Source of the DNA: Streptomyces paludis
Lineage (GTDB): Bacteria > Actinomycetota > Actinomycetes > Streptomycetales > Streptomycetaceae
Direction of reading: 5' to 3'
Length of the DNA stretch: 64,000 nucleotides
Assembly (NCBI RefSeq): GCF_003344965.1
Contig: NZ_CP031194.1
Span: forward strand, 4,712,001 to 4,776,000
A program made the position numbers and the translations under genes. Shown here in pieces: positions 51,629-62,938 of this stretch. Each line of letters starts with the position of its first letter. Within the stretch, counting starts at the first letter, position 1. Below the pieces are notes generated by a model that saw only the letters and a program-made list of their open reading frames with translations, made no database searches and was not told the origin of the DNA.

Positions 51629-52285
51629 TTGCACCGCCGCCGTCGCACCTCGCTCGCCGTATCCGCCGCCCTGCTCGCCGCGGCACCGCTCCTCACCGCC
51701 TGCGGTGGTGAGTCCCACCCCGGCGCCGCGGCGGTCGTCGGTGGGCAGCGGATCGAGACCTCCGCGCTCCAGGCGGAGGTACGGGACGTACGGGACGCGC
51801 AGCGGGCGGCGCCCGACGCCGAGCAGCTCATCAAGAACACCGGGCAGCTCAGCCAGGCCAAGCTGAACGGCATGATCTTCGACCGGGTGCTCCAGCGGTC
51901 CGCCGACGACGCCGGGGTGACGGTCAGCCGCAAGGAGATCCAGAGCACCCGGAAGCAGGCCGCCGCGCAGTCGGGCGGCGAGAAGCAGTTCGTCGAGATG
52001 CTGCTCCAGCAGGGCGCGCTCTCGGCGGGCCAGATCGACTCCGCGATCCGCCGCGAGGTGCTGCTGAACAAGCTGTCGCAGGCGCTCGGCGCGAACACGT
52101 CGACGCCGGAGGGCCAGCAGATCGTCCTGGCCGATCTGACCAGGACGTCGAAGAAGCTGGGCATCGACGTCAATCCGCGCTACGGCAGCTGGGACAACGC
52201 CCAGGTCCGGCTGGGCGAGGCGAAGACGCCGTGGATCAAGCAGATCACCCGGCAGGCACCGGAGGAGCAGCCGCCGGCCGCCTGA
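51629..52285 (+). CDS. SurA-like lipoprotein
   Basis: A 218-aa exported protein. The TTG at 51629, 6 nt after GGGAGG, gives an Arg-rich signal (LHRRRRTSLAVSAALLAAAP) and lipobox LLTAC. The mature part has a SurA N-terminal-type region (AAVVGGQRIETSALQAEVRD, LNGMIFDRVLQRSADDAGVT). No PPIase domain follows, so it is a chaperone-like holder without isomerase activity. It is immediately ahead of mazG in the same direction. From memory, S. coelicolor carries the same lipoprotein-MazG order. The likely role is folding or transit of other secreted proteins at the membrane surface. Confidence 0.85.
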   Translation: MHRRRRTSLAVSAALLAAAPLLTACGGESHPGAAAVVGGQRIETSALQAEVRDVRDAQRAAPDAEQLIKNTGQLSQAKLNGMIFDRVLQRSADDAGVTVSRKEIQSTRKQAAAQSGGEKQFVEMLLQQGALSAGQIDSAIRREVLLNKLSQALGANTSTPEGQQIVLADLTRTSKKLGIDVNPRYGSWDNAQVRLGEAKTPWIKQITRQAPEEQPPAA

Positions 52286-52359
52286 CGCTCTCTTGATCGG
52301 GCCGGTCGTGTACGGATCGGGCCGGGCGCCGGAGCGGCGACCGGCTGGCGTAGGTTCGA

Positions 52360-53373
52360 GTGGTGACACACGAAGCTCCCGCCGCGCCCGGCCGTATCGT
52401 CCTGCTGACCGCCAGCCACCGGGTCGCGCCCGGGCTGCTGTCCTGGCCCGCCTGGCAGACGCTGCACGCCGCCGACCGGGTGCTCTGCGCCGACCCCGGC
52501 CATCCGCAGCTGCCGTATCTGCGCGAGGCCGGGATCACCGTCGAGCAGGCCGCGCCCGGCGCGGCCGAGCTGGTCGAGGCGTGCGCCGGCGGCCGTACGG
52601 TCGTGGTCCTGCCGACGCCCGGCGAGAGCGACCGGGCCGGCGGCGGTGACCCTTCCCGGGCGCTCACCGACGGGCTCGCCGCGCTGGCGGGCTCTGGCCG
52701 GGTCCGGATGCCCGAGCTGGAGCTGCTGCCCGGTTCGTACGATCTGCCGGGCGCGCGGCTGCTCGATCTCGTCCAGGTCATGGACCGGATCCGGGTGGCG
52801 TGCCCGTGGTCGTCGGTCCGTACCCACCGGGAACTCGCCAAGTACGCGATCGAGGAGGCGTACGAGCTGGTCGAGGCCATCGAGGACGGCAGCCGCGAGG
52901 AACTGCGCGAGGAGCTGGGGGACGTACTGCTCCAGGTCGTCTTCCACGCGCGGATCGCCGAGGAGGAGCCCGAGGAGCCGTTCTCCATCGACGATGTCGC
53001 GGGCACCATCGTGGAGAAGCTGATCCACCGCCATCCCCATGTCTTCGGGGACGAGACGGCCGAGACCCCCGAGGACGTCAAGGCGCACTGGCTCCGTAAG
53101 AAAGCGGACGAGAAGCGGCGCGCGTCGGTCACCGACGGGGTGCCGCTCGGACAGCCCGGTCTGGCGCTCGCCGCCAAGCTCGCGAGCCGGGTCCGCACCG
53201 CCGGTCTGGAGGTCGCGCCGCCCGGCGGCGAGGGGATCGGGTACGAACTGCTCGCGCTGGCGGTACGGGCGGAGGCCGCCGGGGTCGACCCGGAGACCGC
53301 GCTGCGCGCCGCGGCCCGTACGTACCGGGACGCGATCCACGCCGCCGAACAGCGGGCGGGCGGCACCCCGTAG
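52360..53373 (+). CDS. mazG: MazG-type nucleoside triphosphate pyrophosphohydrolase
   Basis: A 337-aa house-cleaning enzyme that hydrolyses NTPs/dNTPs to monophosphates and PPi. The N-terminal ~115 residues (GRIVLLTASHRVAPGLLSWP) match the truncated leader seen in actinobacterial MazG, not the full methylase of YabN. The catalytic domain has LLDLVQVMDRIRVACPWSSV, then EEAYELVEAIEDGSREELRE followed by ELGDVLLQVVFHARIAEEE, the E-x2-E...E-x2-D metal-binding set. The usual C-terminal lobe follows. GTG at 52360 or 52363 is the start. It lies 74 bp after the SurA-like gene. It is cytoplasmic. Confidence 0.92.
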   Translation: MVTHEAPAAPGRIVLLTASHRVAPGLLSWPAWQTLHAADRVLCADPGHPQLPYLREAGITVEQAAPGAAELVEACAGGRTVVVLPTPGESDRAGGGDPSRALTDGLAALAGSGRVRMPELELLPGSYDLPGARLLDLVQVMDRIRVACPWSSVRTHRELAKYAIEEAYELVEAIEDGSREELREELGDVLLQVVFHARIAEEEPEEPFSIDDVAGTIVEKLIHRHPHVFGDETAETPEDVKAHWLRKKADEKRRASVTDGVPLGQPGLALAAKLASRVRTAGLEVAPPGGEGIGYELLALAVRAEAAGVDPETALRAAARTYRDAIHAAEQRAGGTP

Positions 53374-53446
53374 CCTTCGCTTCCCCGCGCCGACAGCGGC
53401 TGAACGCCGTAGCGGCGCACGGAACTTGAAAGGCAACGGCCCCCCT

Positions 53447-54619
53447 ATGTCTGTTCCCCCCACGGATTCGGCTCCCGCCACCCCGGAAGCCGCTCCCTCC
53501 CCTTCTTCTCTGTCCCGGTTCTCCCGGCGGGCCGTGATCGGCGCCGCCGGGGCGGTGGCCGCGGCGGCCGTCGTCACTCCTGTCGTCTCGGCGGCGACCC
53601 CGAGCGGCACCGGCCCGGATGCCGGTACGGACGCGGGCCCGGACGCCGTGACGAAGGCCGGGCCCGGCGAGAGCGTCGAGACGTTCCCCGCGACCCGGTC
53701 CGCGGCGGCCACCGGTGAGCGGCCCGTCCAGGCCGCGTTCCCCATCGGCCATGTCGGCGTGCGCTGGAGCGGGCCCGCCGACGGCGGCGGGATCCGGCTC
53801 CGGCGCGCCGACGGCGGCCAGGGCGCCTGGCAGCCGCTGAGCGGCGGCTGCTCACCGGCGAACGGCGGCGCGGCGCTGGTCGCCGCGGGCGGGGCGGCCG
53901 GCTATCAGGTGCGGGCCCCCGAGGGCGCGACCGGCGTGCGTACGTACGCCATCGACACGGCGAAGGGCCCGGAGCGCGAGGTGGCCGTCCCGGAGGCGAC
54001 CACCCGGGTGCGGGGCGTGGCCTATCTGTCGCGGGCGGCCTGGGGCGCCGACGAGTCCAAGCGCTTCAAGCCGGACGGCTCGGAGAACTCCCCGACCGTC
54101 TACTACCCGTTCCAGACGATCACGGTGCACCACACCGACACGGCCAACGCCGATCCCGACCCGGCGGCCACGGTGCGGGCGATCTACGAGTTCCACGCCA
54201 TCGACAACGACTGGGGCGACATCGGCTACCACTTCCTCGTCGACGCGGAAGGAGTGGTCTACGAGGGGCGTTACTCGGGGGACGACGGCGTCCCCGCCCA
54301 TGACGCGGACGGCAGGCTGGTGACCGCCTTCCACGTCGGCGGGTTCAACTCCGGGAACCTCGGTATCGCCCTGCTCGGCAATCTGATGGAGCAGGGGCCG
54401 ACCGACGCGGCGCGGGACGCGCTGACCCGGCTGGTGTCCTCGCTGGCGCGGCTGCACGGGCTCGACCCGAAGGCGGAACTCACCTACGTCAACCCGGTCA
54501 ACGGCGTCACGAAGGACGTCCGGTCGATCAGCGGTCACCGCGACTGGCTGGCGACCGACTGCCCCGGTGACGTGATGTACGCGGAGCTGGCTGCCCTGCG
54601 CGAGCGCGTCACCGTGTAG
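53447..54619 (+). CDS. Tat-exported N-acetylmuramoyl-L-alanine amidase (PGRP/amidase_2 type)
   Basis: A 390-aa secreted wall hydrolase that would cleave the bond between MurNAc and the stem peptide. The N-terminus has a Tat motif (RFSRRAVIGAAGAVAAAA). After an Ala/Gly linker and a beta-rich domain (PIGHVGVRWSGPADGGGIRL), the PGRP domain covers about residues 190-385. ITVHHTDTANADPDP gives the first zinc His and family motif, IGYHFLVDAEGVVYEGRY the second, and SISGHRDWLATDCPGD the C-terminal His and Cys. The ATG is followed by normal codons; its ribosome-binding site is weak. It is the last of the SurA-mazG-amidase run. Confidence 0.88.
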   Translation: MSVPPTDSAPATPEAAPSPSSLSRFSRRAVIGAAGAVAAAAVVTPVVSAATPSGTGPDAGTDAGPDAVTKAGPGESVETFPATRSAAATGERPVQAAFPIGHVGVRWSGPADGGGIRLRRADGGQGAWQPLSGGCSPANGGAALVAAGGAAGYQVRAPEGATGVRTYAIDTAKGPEREVAVPEATTRVRGVAYLSRAAWGADESKRFKPDGSENSPTVYYPFQTITVHHTDTANADPDPAATVRAIYEFHAIDNDWGDIGYHFLVDAEGVVYEGRYSGDDGVPAHDADGRLVTAFHVGGFNSGNLGIALLGNLMEQGPTDAARDALTRLVSSLARLHGLDPKAELTYVNPVNGVTKDVRSISGHRDWLATDCPGDVMYAELAALRERVTV

Positions 54620-54760
54620 TCGTGCACCTGAGTACGGACGGGGCCGGGGTTCCGTTCATCCGGTGATCGCCTCCTGTCGTCCCCTCGGCCGTCCCCTCCG
54701 GTGGTCCCCTCCGGCCGTAGCTCCCGTCATCCCGGCGGCTACGGTCGGTGGGTGCCCGAC

Positions 54761-56050
54761 ATGTCTGAGAACCACACCGTCCCCGAACTCTTCAGCTGGG
54801 AGTTCGCCACCGATCCGTACCCCGCGTACGCCTGGCTGCGCGAGCACTCGCCCGTCCACCGGACCGTGCTGCCCAGCGGGGTCGAGGCATGGCTGGTGAC
54901 GCGGTACGCGGACGCCCGGCAGGCCCTCGCGGACGCGCGGCTCTCCAAGAACTCCGCGCACCACGCGGGCCCGGCGCACGCCAAGGGGAAGACGGGGATC
55001 CCCGGCGAGCGCAAGGCCGAGCTGATGACGCACCTGCTGAACATCGACCCGCCGGACCACACCCGGCTGCGACGGCTGGTGTCGAAGGCGTTCACGCCCC
55101 GCCGCGTCGCCGTGTTCGCTCCGCGTGTACAGGAGCTGACGGACCGGCTGATCGACGGATTCGCCGCGAAGGGGACCGCGGATCTGATCCACGATTTCGC
55201 GTTCCCGCTTCCCATCTACGCGATCTGTGATCTGCTCGGCGTGCCACCGGAGGACCAGGACGACTTCCGCGACTGGGCCGGCATGATGATTCGGCATGGC
55301 GGCGGGCCGCGGGGCGGAGTCGCGCGGTCGGTGAAGAAGATGCGCGGATATCTGGCCGAGCTGATTCACCGTAAAAGGGCGGATCCCGGCGACGATCTGA
55401 TCTCCGATCTGATCCGGGCGAGCGACCACGGCGAACATCTCACCGAGAATGAGGCCGCCGCGATGGCTTTCATCATCCTGTTCGCCGGTTTCGAGACGAC
55501 CGTCAATCTCATCGGTAATGGCATGTACACGCTTATGCGGAATCCGGTGCAGCGCGACCGGCTCCAGCGTTCGCTGGCGGCCGGGGAGACCGGACTGCTG
55601 GCGACCGGCGTGGAGGAACTGCTGCGCTACGACGGCCCGGTGGAGCTGGCCACCTGGCGGTACGCCACCGAGCCGCTCACCCTCGGCGGGCAGCGCGTCG
55701 CCGCCGGTGACCCGGTGCTGGTCGTCCTCGCCGCCGCCGACCGGGACCCGGCGCGCTTCGACGATCCCGAGGTGCTGGATCTCGCCCGGCGTGACAATCA
55801 GCACCTCGGATACGGCCATGGAATCCACTACTGCCTCGGCGCGCCGCTCGCCCGGGTGGAGGGGCAGACCGCGCTGGCGACGCTGCTGACCCGGCTGCCC
55901 GATGTGCGGCTTGCGGAAGATCCTGCCGATTTGCGCTGGCGCGGCGGGCTCATCATGCGTGGATTGCGCACACTTCCGGTGCAGTTCACGCCATTGTCCG
56001 AAAGGGCGAGTGCGGGGTATTCCGAGGGGAATCCCGGAACGAATTACTGA
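54761..56050 (+). CDS. Cytochrome P450 monooxygenase (CYP107-like)
   Basis: A 429-aa soluble bacterial P450. The heme-binding loop LGYGHGIHYCLGAPLAR places the thiolate at Cys358; here Tyr replaces the usual Phe at the start. The I-helix is ILFAGFETT (residues about 239-247), with Phe in place of the usual His/Asp-Glu-His, and the K-helix E-x-x-R is at 286-289. The ATG at 54761 is preferred; a GTG at 54752 is an alternative. No ferredoxin or reductase gene is adjacent, and no biosynthetic cluster is seen, so the substrate is unknown. The group often hydroxylates macrolides, terpenes or fatty acids. Confidence 0.92.
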   Translation: MSENHTVPELFSWEFATDPYPAYAWLREHSPVHRTVLPSGVEAWLVTRYADARQALADARLSKNSAHHAGPAHAKGKTGIPGERKAELMTHLLNIDPPDHTRLRRLVSKAFTPRRVAVFAPRVQELTDRLIDGFAAKGTADLIHDFAFPLPIYAICDLLGVPPEDQDDFRDWAGMMIRHGGGPRGGVARSVKKMRGYLAELIHRKRADPGDDLISDLIRASDHGEHLTENEAAAMAFIILFAGFETTVNLIGNGMYTLMRNPVQRDRLQRSLAAGETGLLATGVEELLRYDGPVELATWRYATEPLTLGGQRVAAGDPVLVVLAAADRDPARFDDPEVLDLARRDNQHLGYGHGIHYCLGAPLARVEGQTALATLLTRLPDVRLAEDPADLRWRGGLIMRGLRTLPVQFTPLSERASAGYSEGNPGTNY

Positions 56051-56186
56051 CGCCCCGTCAAGACTGTGACTTTCGCGTGATCTCCGCTGCATCGACTTGT
56101 GACAACAGTTCGAGTACCGCTACGTTCACGACGACTCAGCAGCAACACGCTGAAGTCGAACCGACAGACACACGGAAGGCAACCGC

Positions 56187-57017
56187 ATGCGCTCCGGGAA
56201 ACACCGCCGTCCCCGACAGGCCCCCGCCCTTCTCGTCGCGGCAGGAGTGACGGGATCGGCCATCGCCATCCCGCTCCTCGCCGCCAGTGGCGCAAGCGCG
56301 GCGGAAGCCTCCACGTGGGACCGGGTCGCCGAGTGCGAGAGCGGCGGCCGGTGGAGCGCCAACCTCGGCAACGGCTTCTACGGCGGACTCCAGCTGACCC
56401 AGGAGACCTGGGACACCTTCGGCGGCGCGGAGTTCGCGGCCAGCCCCGACCTGGCGAGCCGCTCCCGGCAGATCCAGATAGCCGACAAGGTCTTCGCGGC
56501 GCAGGGCACCAAGGCGTGGTCGAGCTGCGCCGTCGTCTCCGGGCTCGTGAAGAGCGTCGGGGGCGTCGTCGACGGCGCGACCGGCACCGGCTCGGACAGC
56601 GCCACCACCGACCCGGCGGCCGGCGCCACGGACGGCGCCTCCGGCACCGAGACCCCCGGCTACGGCGACAGCGGCACCCAGACGGGCGGTACGGCCCCCT
56701 CGGCGACCACCACCCCCTCGCCGGCCGCGAGCGACGCCAAGGAGTCCGCCACGCCCGAGGCCGACGCCTCCTCCGCGCCCGCCAAGGGCAAGCACCGGGG
56801 CGCCCCCGCCAAGGAGGATGACGGCGCATCGGGCAATACGGATAAAGAGCGCGAACCGAACGACCGCGCCTCGCGCGGCAGCGCGACCGCCCGCGACGGA
56901 AGCCTCGGCGACGCGTACGGCGGCGAGGAGACCGGCCGCGGCGAGTCCGTCGTCGTCGGCGGCGAGCCCCTCTCGGTCGTGATCGGCAGTCAGAAGGTCG
57001 TCGGCGGCTGGGTCTGA
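56187..57017 (+). CDS. Resuscitation-promoting factor, LysM-free (RpfC-like)
   Basis: A 276-aa secreted muralytic enzyme. A signal peptide (residues 1-39) is followed by the Rpf domain: WDRVAECESGGRWSANLGNG with catalytic Glu51 after Cys50, FYGGLQLTQETWDTFGGAEF, and the second Cys in WSSCAVV. Rpf proteins cleave the glycan strand like lysozyme or lytic transglycosylases and speed spore germination. After residue 120 the protein is Thr/Ser/Pro/Asp-rich low complexity, and a short C-terminal segment has no LysM domain. In S. coelicolor rpfC (SCO3098) precedes rpfA (SCO3097) in the same way. GGAAGG lies 7 nt before the ATG. Confidence 0.88.
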   Translation: MRSGKHRRPRQAPALLVAAGVTGSAIAIPLLAASGASAAEASTWDRVAECESGGRWSANLGNGFYGGLQLTQETWDTFGGAEFAASPDLASRSRQIQIADKVFAAQGTKAWSSCAVVSGLVKSVGGVVDGATGTGSDSATTDPAAGATDGASGTETPGYGDSGTQTGGTAPSATTTPSPAASDAKESATPEADASSAPAKGKHRGAPAKEDDGASGNTDKEREPNDRASRGSATARDGSLGDAYGGEETGRGESVVVGGEPLSVVIGSQKVVGGWV

Positions 57018-58268
<1,251 letters not shown>

Positions 58269-58299
58269 CCCCGGCTCCGCACGCCCCACCCGCCCCTGA

Positions 58300-59838
<1,539 letters not shown>

Positions 59839-59968
59839 GGTTCCGCCTGAGGTGACCCTGAGGTACGCGGGCGCCCGCCCGGTGCCCGCCCGCCCGTCGT
59901 CCGTACGTCCCCGGCCCCGGTCCCGTACCGTGTCCGGGGACGTACGTACGTAGGAGGGGAGGGCGGCC

Positions 59969-60445
59969 ATGAGCGGGAACCGGGACCGGTTCTCCACCGC
60001 GACCAGGCTGCGGATCATCGGTGAGCAGACGGCCGCCCGGGTCTACCGCTCGCAGAACCGCAGGCAGGACCGCCGCTCCCGGCTCACCGGGCGCGCGGCC
60101 TTCCTCGCCCTGGTGGTCTGCACGATGGTGGTGGCGCTCGCGTATCCGATGCGGCAGTACGTGTCGCAGCGGAACGAGATCGCCGACCAGGAACGGCTGG
60201 CCCGCGAGGCGAAGCAGCGGGTCGAGGAGCTGCGCGACGAGAAGGCGCGGCTCCGCGACGACGCCTACATCCAGCGGCTGGCGCGCGAGCACCTGCACTA
60301 TCTGATGCCGGGGGAGACGGGATACACCGTGATCGACCCGGAGACGGCGCGGGAGAAGCGCGACGAGAACCGCGGGTCGGCGGACCGGCCCTGGTACTCG
60401 AACGTCCTGGACGGCGTGGACACCGCGGACCGCCCGAAGAACTAG
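59969..60445 (+). CDS. divIC: Septum-formation initiator protein DivIC/FtsB
   Basis: A 158-aa bitopic membrane protein. A basic cytoplasmic tail (1 to about 40, RVYRSQNRRQDRRSRLTGR) precedes one membrane helix (AAFLALVVCTMVVALAYPM). An outer coiled coil follows (RNEIADQERLAREAKQRVEE, LRDEKARLRDDAYIQRLARE), and the end of the domain has the family motif LHYLMPGETGY. DivIC works with FtsL and FtsQ in the divisome; in Streptomyces it is needed for efficient sporulation septation. AGGAGGGGAGGG precedes the ATG. The genes eno-divIC-DUF501-ppx run in one direction. Confidence 0.93.
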   Translation: MSGNRDRFSTATRLRIIGEQTAARVYRSQNRRQDRRSRLTGRAAFLALVVCTMVVALAYPMRQYVSQRNEIADQERLAREAKQRVEELRDEKARLRDDAYIQRLAREHLHYLMPGETGYTVIDPETAREKRDENRGSADRPWYSNVLDGVDTADRPKN

Positions 60446-60502
60446 CGGGCAGCAGCCCCCGCACGACAGACGACTCGTCAGAACATTGAGACCAAGGCAG
60501 GC

Positions 60503-61057
60503 ATGGACACGCCCCCTCCGCAGACCGAACGCACCGAGCCGACCGAGGCGGACGTCGCGGCCTTCAAGGAACAGCTCGGCCGCCCGCCGCGCGGACTGCG
60601 CGCCATCGCGCACCGCTGCCCGTGCGGACAGCCGGATGTCGTCGAGACCGCGCCCCGGCTCCCGGACGGCACACCCTTCCCGACCACGTACTACCTGACC
60701 TGCCCGCGCGCGGCCTCGGCCATCGGCACGCTGGAGGCGAACGGGGTCATGCGGGAGATGACGGAGCGGCTCGCGACCGATCCCGGGCTGGCCGCCGCGT
60801 ACCGCGCGGCGCACGAGGACTATCTCGCCCGGCGCGACGCCATCGAGGTGCTGCCCGGCTTCCCCAGCGCCGGCGGGATGCCGGACCGGGTGAAGTGCCT
60901 GCACGTACTCGTCGGCCACTCGCTGGCGGCGGGCCCCGGGGTGAACCCGCTGGGGGACGAGGCGCTCGCGATGCTGCCCGAGTGGTGGGCGAAGGGCCCG
61001 TGCGTGAGCCCCTGCGCGGCGGTGGCCGCGCCGGACACCGAGGAGGGGACGGCATGA
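60503..61057 (+). CDS. DUF501 protein
   Basis: A 184-aa cytoplasmic protein of the DUF501 family, found in actinobacteria between the divIC and ppx genes. It has RGLRAIAHRCPCGQPDVVET with a C-x-C pair, FPTTYYLTCPRAASAIGTLE, and later DRVKCLHVLVGHSLAAGPG with conserved Cys and His that could bind a metal. The C-terminus has PEWWAKGPCVSPC. The stop overlaps the ppx start (ATGA), so the two are translationally coupled and may act together. The biochemical function is unknown. Confidence 0.9.
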   Translation: MDTPPPQTERTEPTEADVAAFKEQLGRPPRGLRAIAHRCPCGQPDVVETAPRLPDGTPFPTTYYLTCPRAASAIGTLEANGVMREMTERLATDPGLAAAYRAAHEDYLARRDAIEVLPGFPSAGGMPDRVKCLHVLVGHSLAAGPGVNPLGDEALAMLPEWWAKGPCVSPCAAVAAPDTEEGTA

Positions 61058-61995
61058 CGAGGGTCGCCGCCATCGACTGCGGTACGAACTCGATCCGCCT
61101 CCTGGTCGCGGACGCGGCCCCTGAGACGGGCGAACTGACCGAGCTGGACCGGCGGATGACGATCGTCCGGCTCGGCCAGGGCGTGGACCGGACGGGCCGG
61201 CTCGCCCCGGAGGCGCTGGAGCGCACCTTCGCCGCGTGCCGGGAGTACGCGGCCGTGATCAAGGAGCACGGCGCCGAGCGCGTCCGCTTCGTCGCGACCT
61301 CCGCCTCGCGCGACGCCGAGAACCGCGACGACTTCGTCCGGGGCGTGCTGGACATCCTGGGCGTGGAGCCCGAGGTGATCACCGGCGACCAGGAGGCGGC
61401 CTTCTCCTTCACCGGCGCCACCAAGGAACTGCCGGGCGCGGACAGCCGGCTGGTCGTGGACATCGGCGGCGGCTCGACCGAGTTCGTCGTCGGCGACGAC
61501 CGGGTACGGGCGGCGCGGTCGGTGGACATCGGCTGCGTACGGCTGACGGAGCGCCATCTCGTCCACGACGGGGTGACCGCCGACCCGCCCACTCCCGGAC
61601 AGATCGCCGCGATACGGGCCGACATCGAGGCGGCCCTCGACCTCGCCGAGGAGACCGTCCCGCTGCGCGAGGCCCGCACCCTGGTCGGCCTGGCCGGCTC
61701 GGTGACCACGGTCGCCGCGATCGTGCTGGGCCTGGACGCGTACGACTCGGCCGCGATCCACCACTCCCGTATCCCCTACGACCGGGTCGCGGAGACCACC
61801 ACCCGCCTCCTCACCGCCACCCACACCGAACGCGCCGCCATCCCGGTCATGCACCCCGGCCGCGTGGACGTCATCGGCGCGGGCTCCCTCATCCTGCTCG
61901 CCATCATGGAACGGACGGGCGCGCGCGAGGTCGTGGTCAGCGAGCACGACATCCTGGACGGCATCGCGTGGAGCTGCGTGCCCGACGCCCAGTGA
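61054..61995 (+). CDS. ppx: Exopolyphosphatase/guanosine pentaphosphatase (Ppx/GppA family)
   Basis: A 313-aa ASKHA-fold phosphatase that would release phosphate from polyphosphate or convert pppGpp to ppGpp. Motifs are [15 protein letters not shown] (phosphate 1), [18 protein letters not shown] with the catalytic-type Glu near [27 protein letters not shown] (phosphate 2), and [12 protein letters not shown] (adenosine region). It is the short, single-module form usual in actinobacteria. It overlaps the DUF501 gene by ATGA. It converges with the RelE gene, with the stops only 4 bp apart. Confidence 0.93.
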   Translation: MTRVAAIDCGTNSIRLLVADAAPETGELTELDRRMTIVRLGQGVDRTGRLAPEALERTFAACREYAAVIKEHGAERVRFVATSASRDAENRDDFVRGVLDILGVEPEVITGDQEAAFSFTGATKELPGADSRLVVDIGGGSTEFVVGDDRVRAARSVDIGCVRLTERHLVHDGVTADPPTPGQIAAIRADIEAALDLAEETVPLREARTLVGLAGSVTTVAAIVLGLDAYDSAAIHHSRIPYDRVAETTTRLLTATHTERAAIPVMHPGRVDVIGAGSLILLAIMERTGAREVVVSEHDILDGIAWSCVPDAQ

Positions 61996-61999
61996 GTGC

Positions 62000-62269
62000 T
62001 CAGATACGGCGGTGGACGTCGCGCCGGTCACCGACCTTGACGACGAGGACGATGAGCGCGTCGTCCTCGACCCGGTAGGCGACCCGGTAGTTGCCGACCC
62101 GCAGCCGGTAGAGGCCCGAGGGCCCGGCGAGCTTCTTGACGTCGGCGTCCTCGCGGTACGGATCGTCGCCGAGCGCGGTCAGCGCGGCCAGGACGCGCAT
62201 GGCCGCGGGCCGGTCGATGGCCCGCAGCTGCCGCTGCGCCGCCGCGGTGAACCGGAACGCGTACTTCAC
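62000..62269 (-). CDS. RelE/ParE-family toxin
   Basis: An 89-aa ribosome-dependent mRNA interferase candidate. It begins VKYAFRFTAAAQRQLRAIDR and has the pattern DVKKLAGPSGLYRLRVGNYR, then VAYRVEDDALIVLVVKVGDR with RDVHRR at the end. These are the strands and Arg/Tyr residues typical of RelE (G-L-Y-R-L-R-V-G-x-Y-R). The GTG at 62267-62269 overlaps the antitoxin stop (GTGA), so it is translated after the antitoxin from the same mRNA. Confidence 0.9.
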   Translation of the reverse strand: MKYAFRFTAAAQRQLRAIDRPAAMRVLAALTALGDDPYREDADVKKLAGPSGLYRLRVGNYRVAYRVEDDALIVLVVKVGDRRDVHRRI

Positions 62270-62538
62270 GCGGCGTCCTCCGCGCGCTCGGTGAACAGGT
62301 CGGCCAGCAGCTCGGCCATCGTCACGGTCGGCCCGTCCTCGGCCAGAACGGCTTCCGCCTCCCGCGCGAGCAGCACATCGGCGGCTTCCTCCAGCGCGTA
62401 GAAGTCCGCGATCGGCACCACGGCGGCCACCGGCACGCCGTTACGGGTGATCACCGTGGGCGTGCCCTGCTCGGCCCGATTGATGTGGTCCGCAAGGTGC
62501 GCGCGGGCTTCCCGTACGGTCACAGTGCTCTCATTCAT
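62266..62538 (-). CDS. Phd/YefM-family antitoxin
   Basis: A 90-aa antitoxin. The ATG at 62536-62538 starts MNESTVTVREARAHLADHIN, followed by RAEQGTPTVITRNGVPVAAV, the Phd/YefM DNA-binding fold, and an acidic helical C-terminus that would wrap the RelE toxin. No ribosome-binding site precedes the ATG, but TACACT lies 6 nt upstream, in the right place for the -10 of a leaderless transcript. It is first in the two-gene unit, the usual order for RelE/YefM systems. Confidence 0.88.
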   Translation of the reverse strand: MNESTVTVREARAHLADHINRAEQGTPTVITRNGVPVAAVVPIADFYALEEAADVLLAREAEAVLAEDGPTVTMAELLADLFTERAEDAA

Positions 62539-62545
62539 AGGGGAA

Positions 62546-62567
62546 GTGTACGCGCCTCCGTGTACAC
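62546..62567 (-). promoter_or_regulatory. Antitoxin promoter with paired GTGTAC elements
   Basis: GTGTAC at 62546-62551 and GTGTACAC at 62560-62567, 14 bp apart, surround the probable -10 (TACACT on the minus strand, 62545-62550). Palindromic half-sites over the promoter fit autorepression by the Phd/RelE complex. Confidence 0.6.
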
Positions 62568-62612
62568 GGGAGTGAGTCCCGCCGCGGCCGCCGCCGCGCC
62601 TCACGAGAAAGT

Positions 62613-62630
62613 TCGTGAAGTTCTTCACAA
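62613..62630. promoter_or_regulatory. Rex operator-like site, distal
   Basis: TCGTGAA-GTTC-TTCACAA differs from the Streptomyces Rex consensus TTGTGAA-N4-TTCACAA by one base. Rex is the NADH/NAD+-sensing repressor of respiratory genes. The site is 309 bp upstream of the ndh start. Confidence 0.65.
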
Positions 62631-62886
62631 GGAATTCGGCCCTGATGGGCGCCCGTACCGCCGTCCGGGGCCGTCTGTCAGGAGCGCAGGGCGCCGGCGC
62701 CCTTGTACGGGGTGATTCCGGGCGCGTTACGGAGGCGTGAATCGGGGAGTTGGCCCGGTATCGGGTGAGGTGCGGAGGGGCAGCTCACAAGGGGTGTACA
62801 ACGTTCAAACCCATGATCCGGTTCCCCCGGTGGAGTGCGACCTCGGTCACGTGAGCCGCGCAGTGTAGCACTAGGGGGGTGGGTCC

Positions 62887-62904
62887 TTGTGAAGGGGCTC
62901 ACGA
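62887..62904. promoter_or_regulatory. Rex operator-like site, proximal
   Basis: TTGTGAA-GGGG-CTCACGA has a perfect left half-site and a right half with two mismatches to the Rex consensus. It lies 35 bp before the ndh ATG. It is weaker than the distal site, but its spacing and location are suggestive. Confidence 0.45.
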
Positions 62905-62938
62905 GCACCCCCTCCGAGGGGGGTGGATACTCGATGGC

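Larger units (their letters stand above)
62568..62938 (+). other. Upstream region of ndh
   Basis: About 370 bp with no gene between the toxin-antitoxin promoter and ndh. It contains two Rex-operator-like sites (annotated separately) at its far and near ends. The ndh promoter cannot be fixed by eye. Confidence 0.6.

Noticed and set aside
54652..54740. Short GTCCCCTC-type repeats before the P450 gene
   Set aside because: Only a few irregular copies in a C-rich stretch; no palindrome or clear period, so no feature is called.
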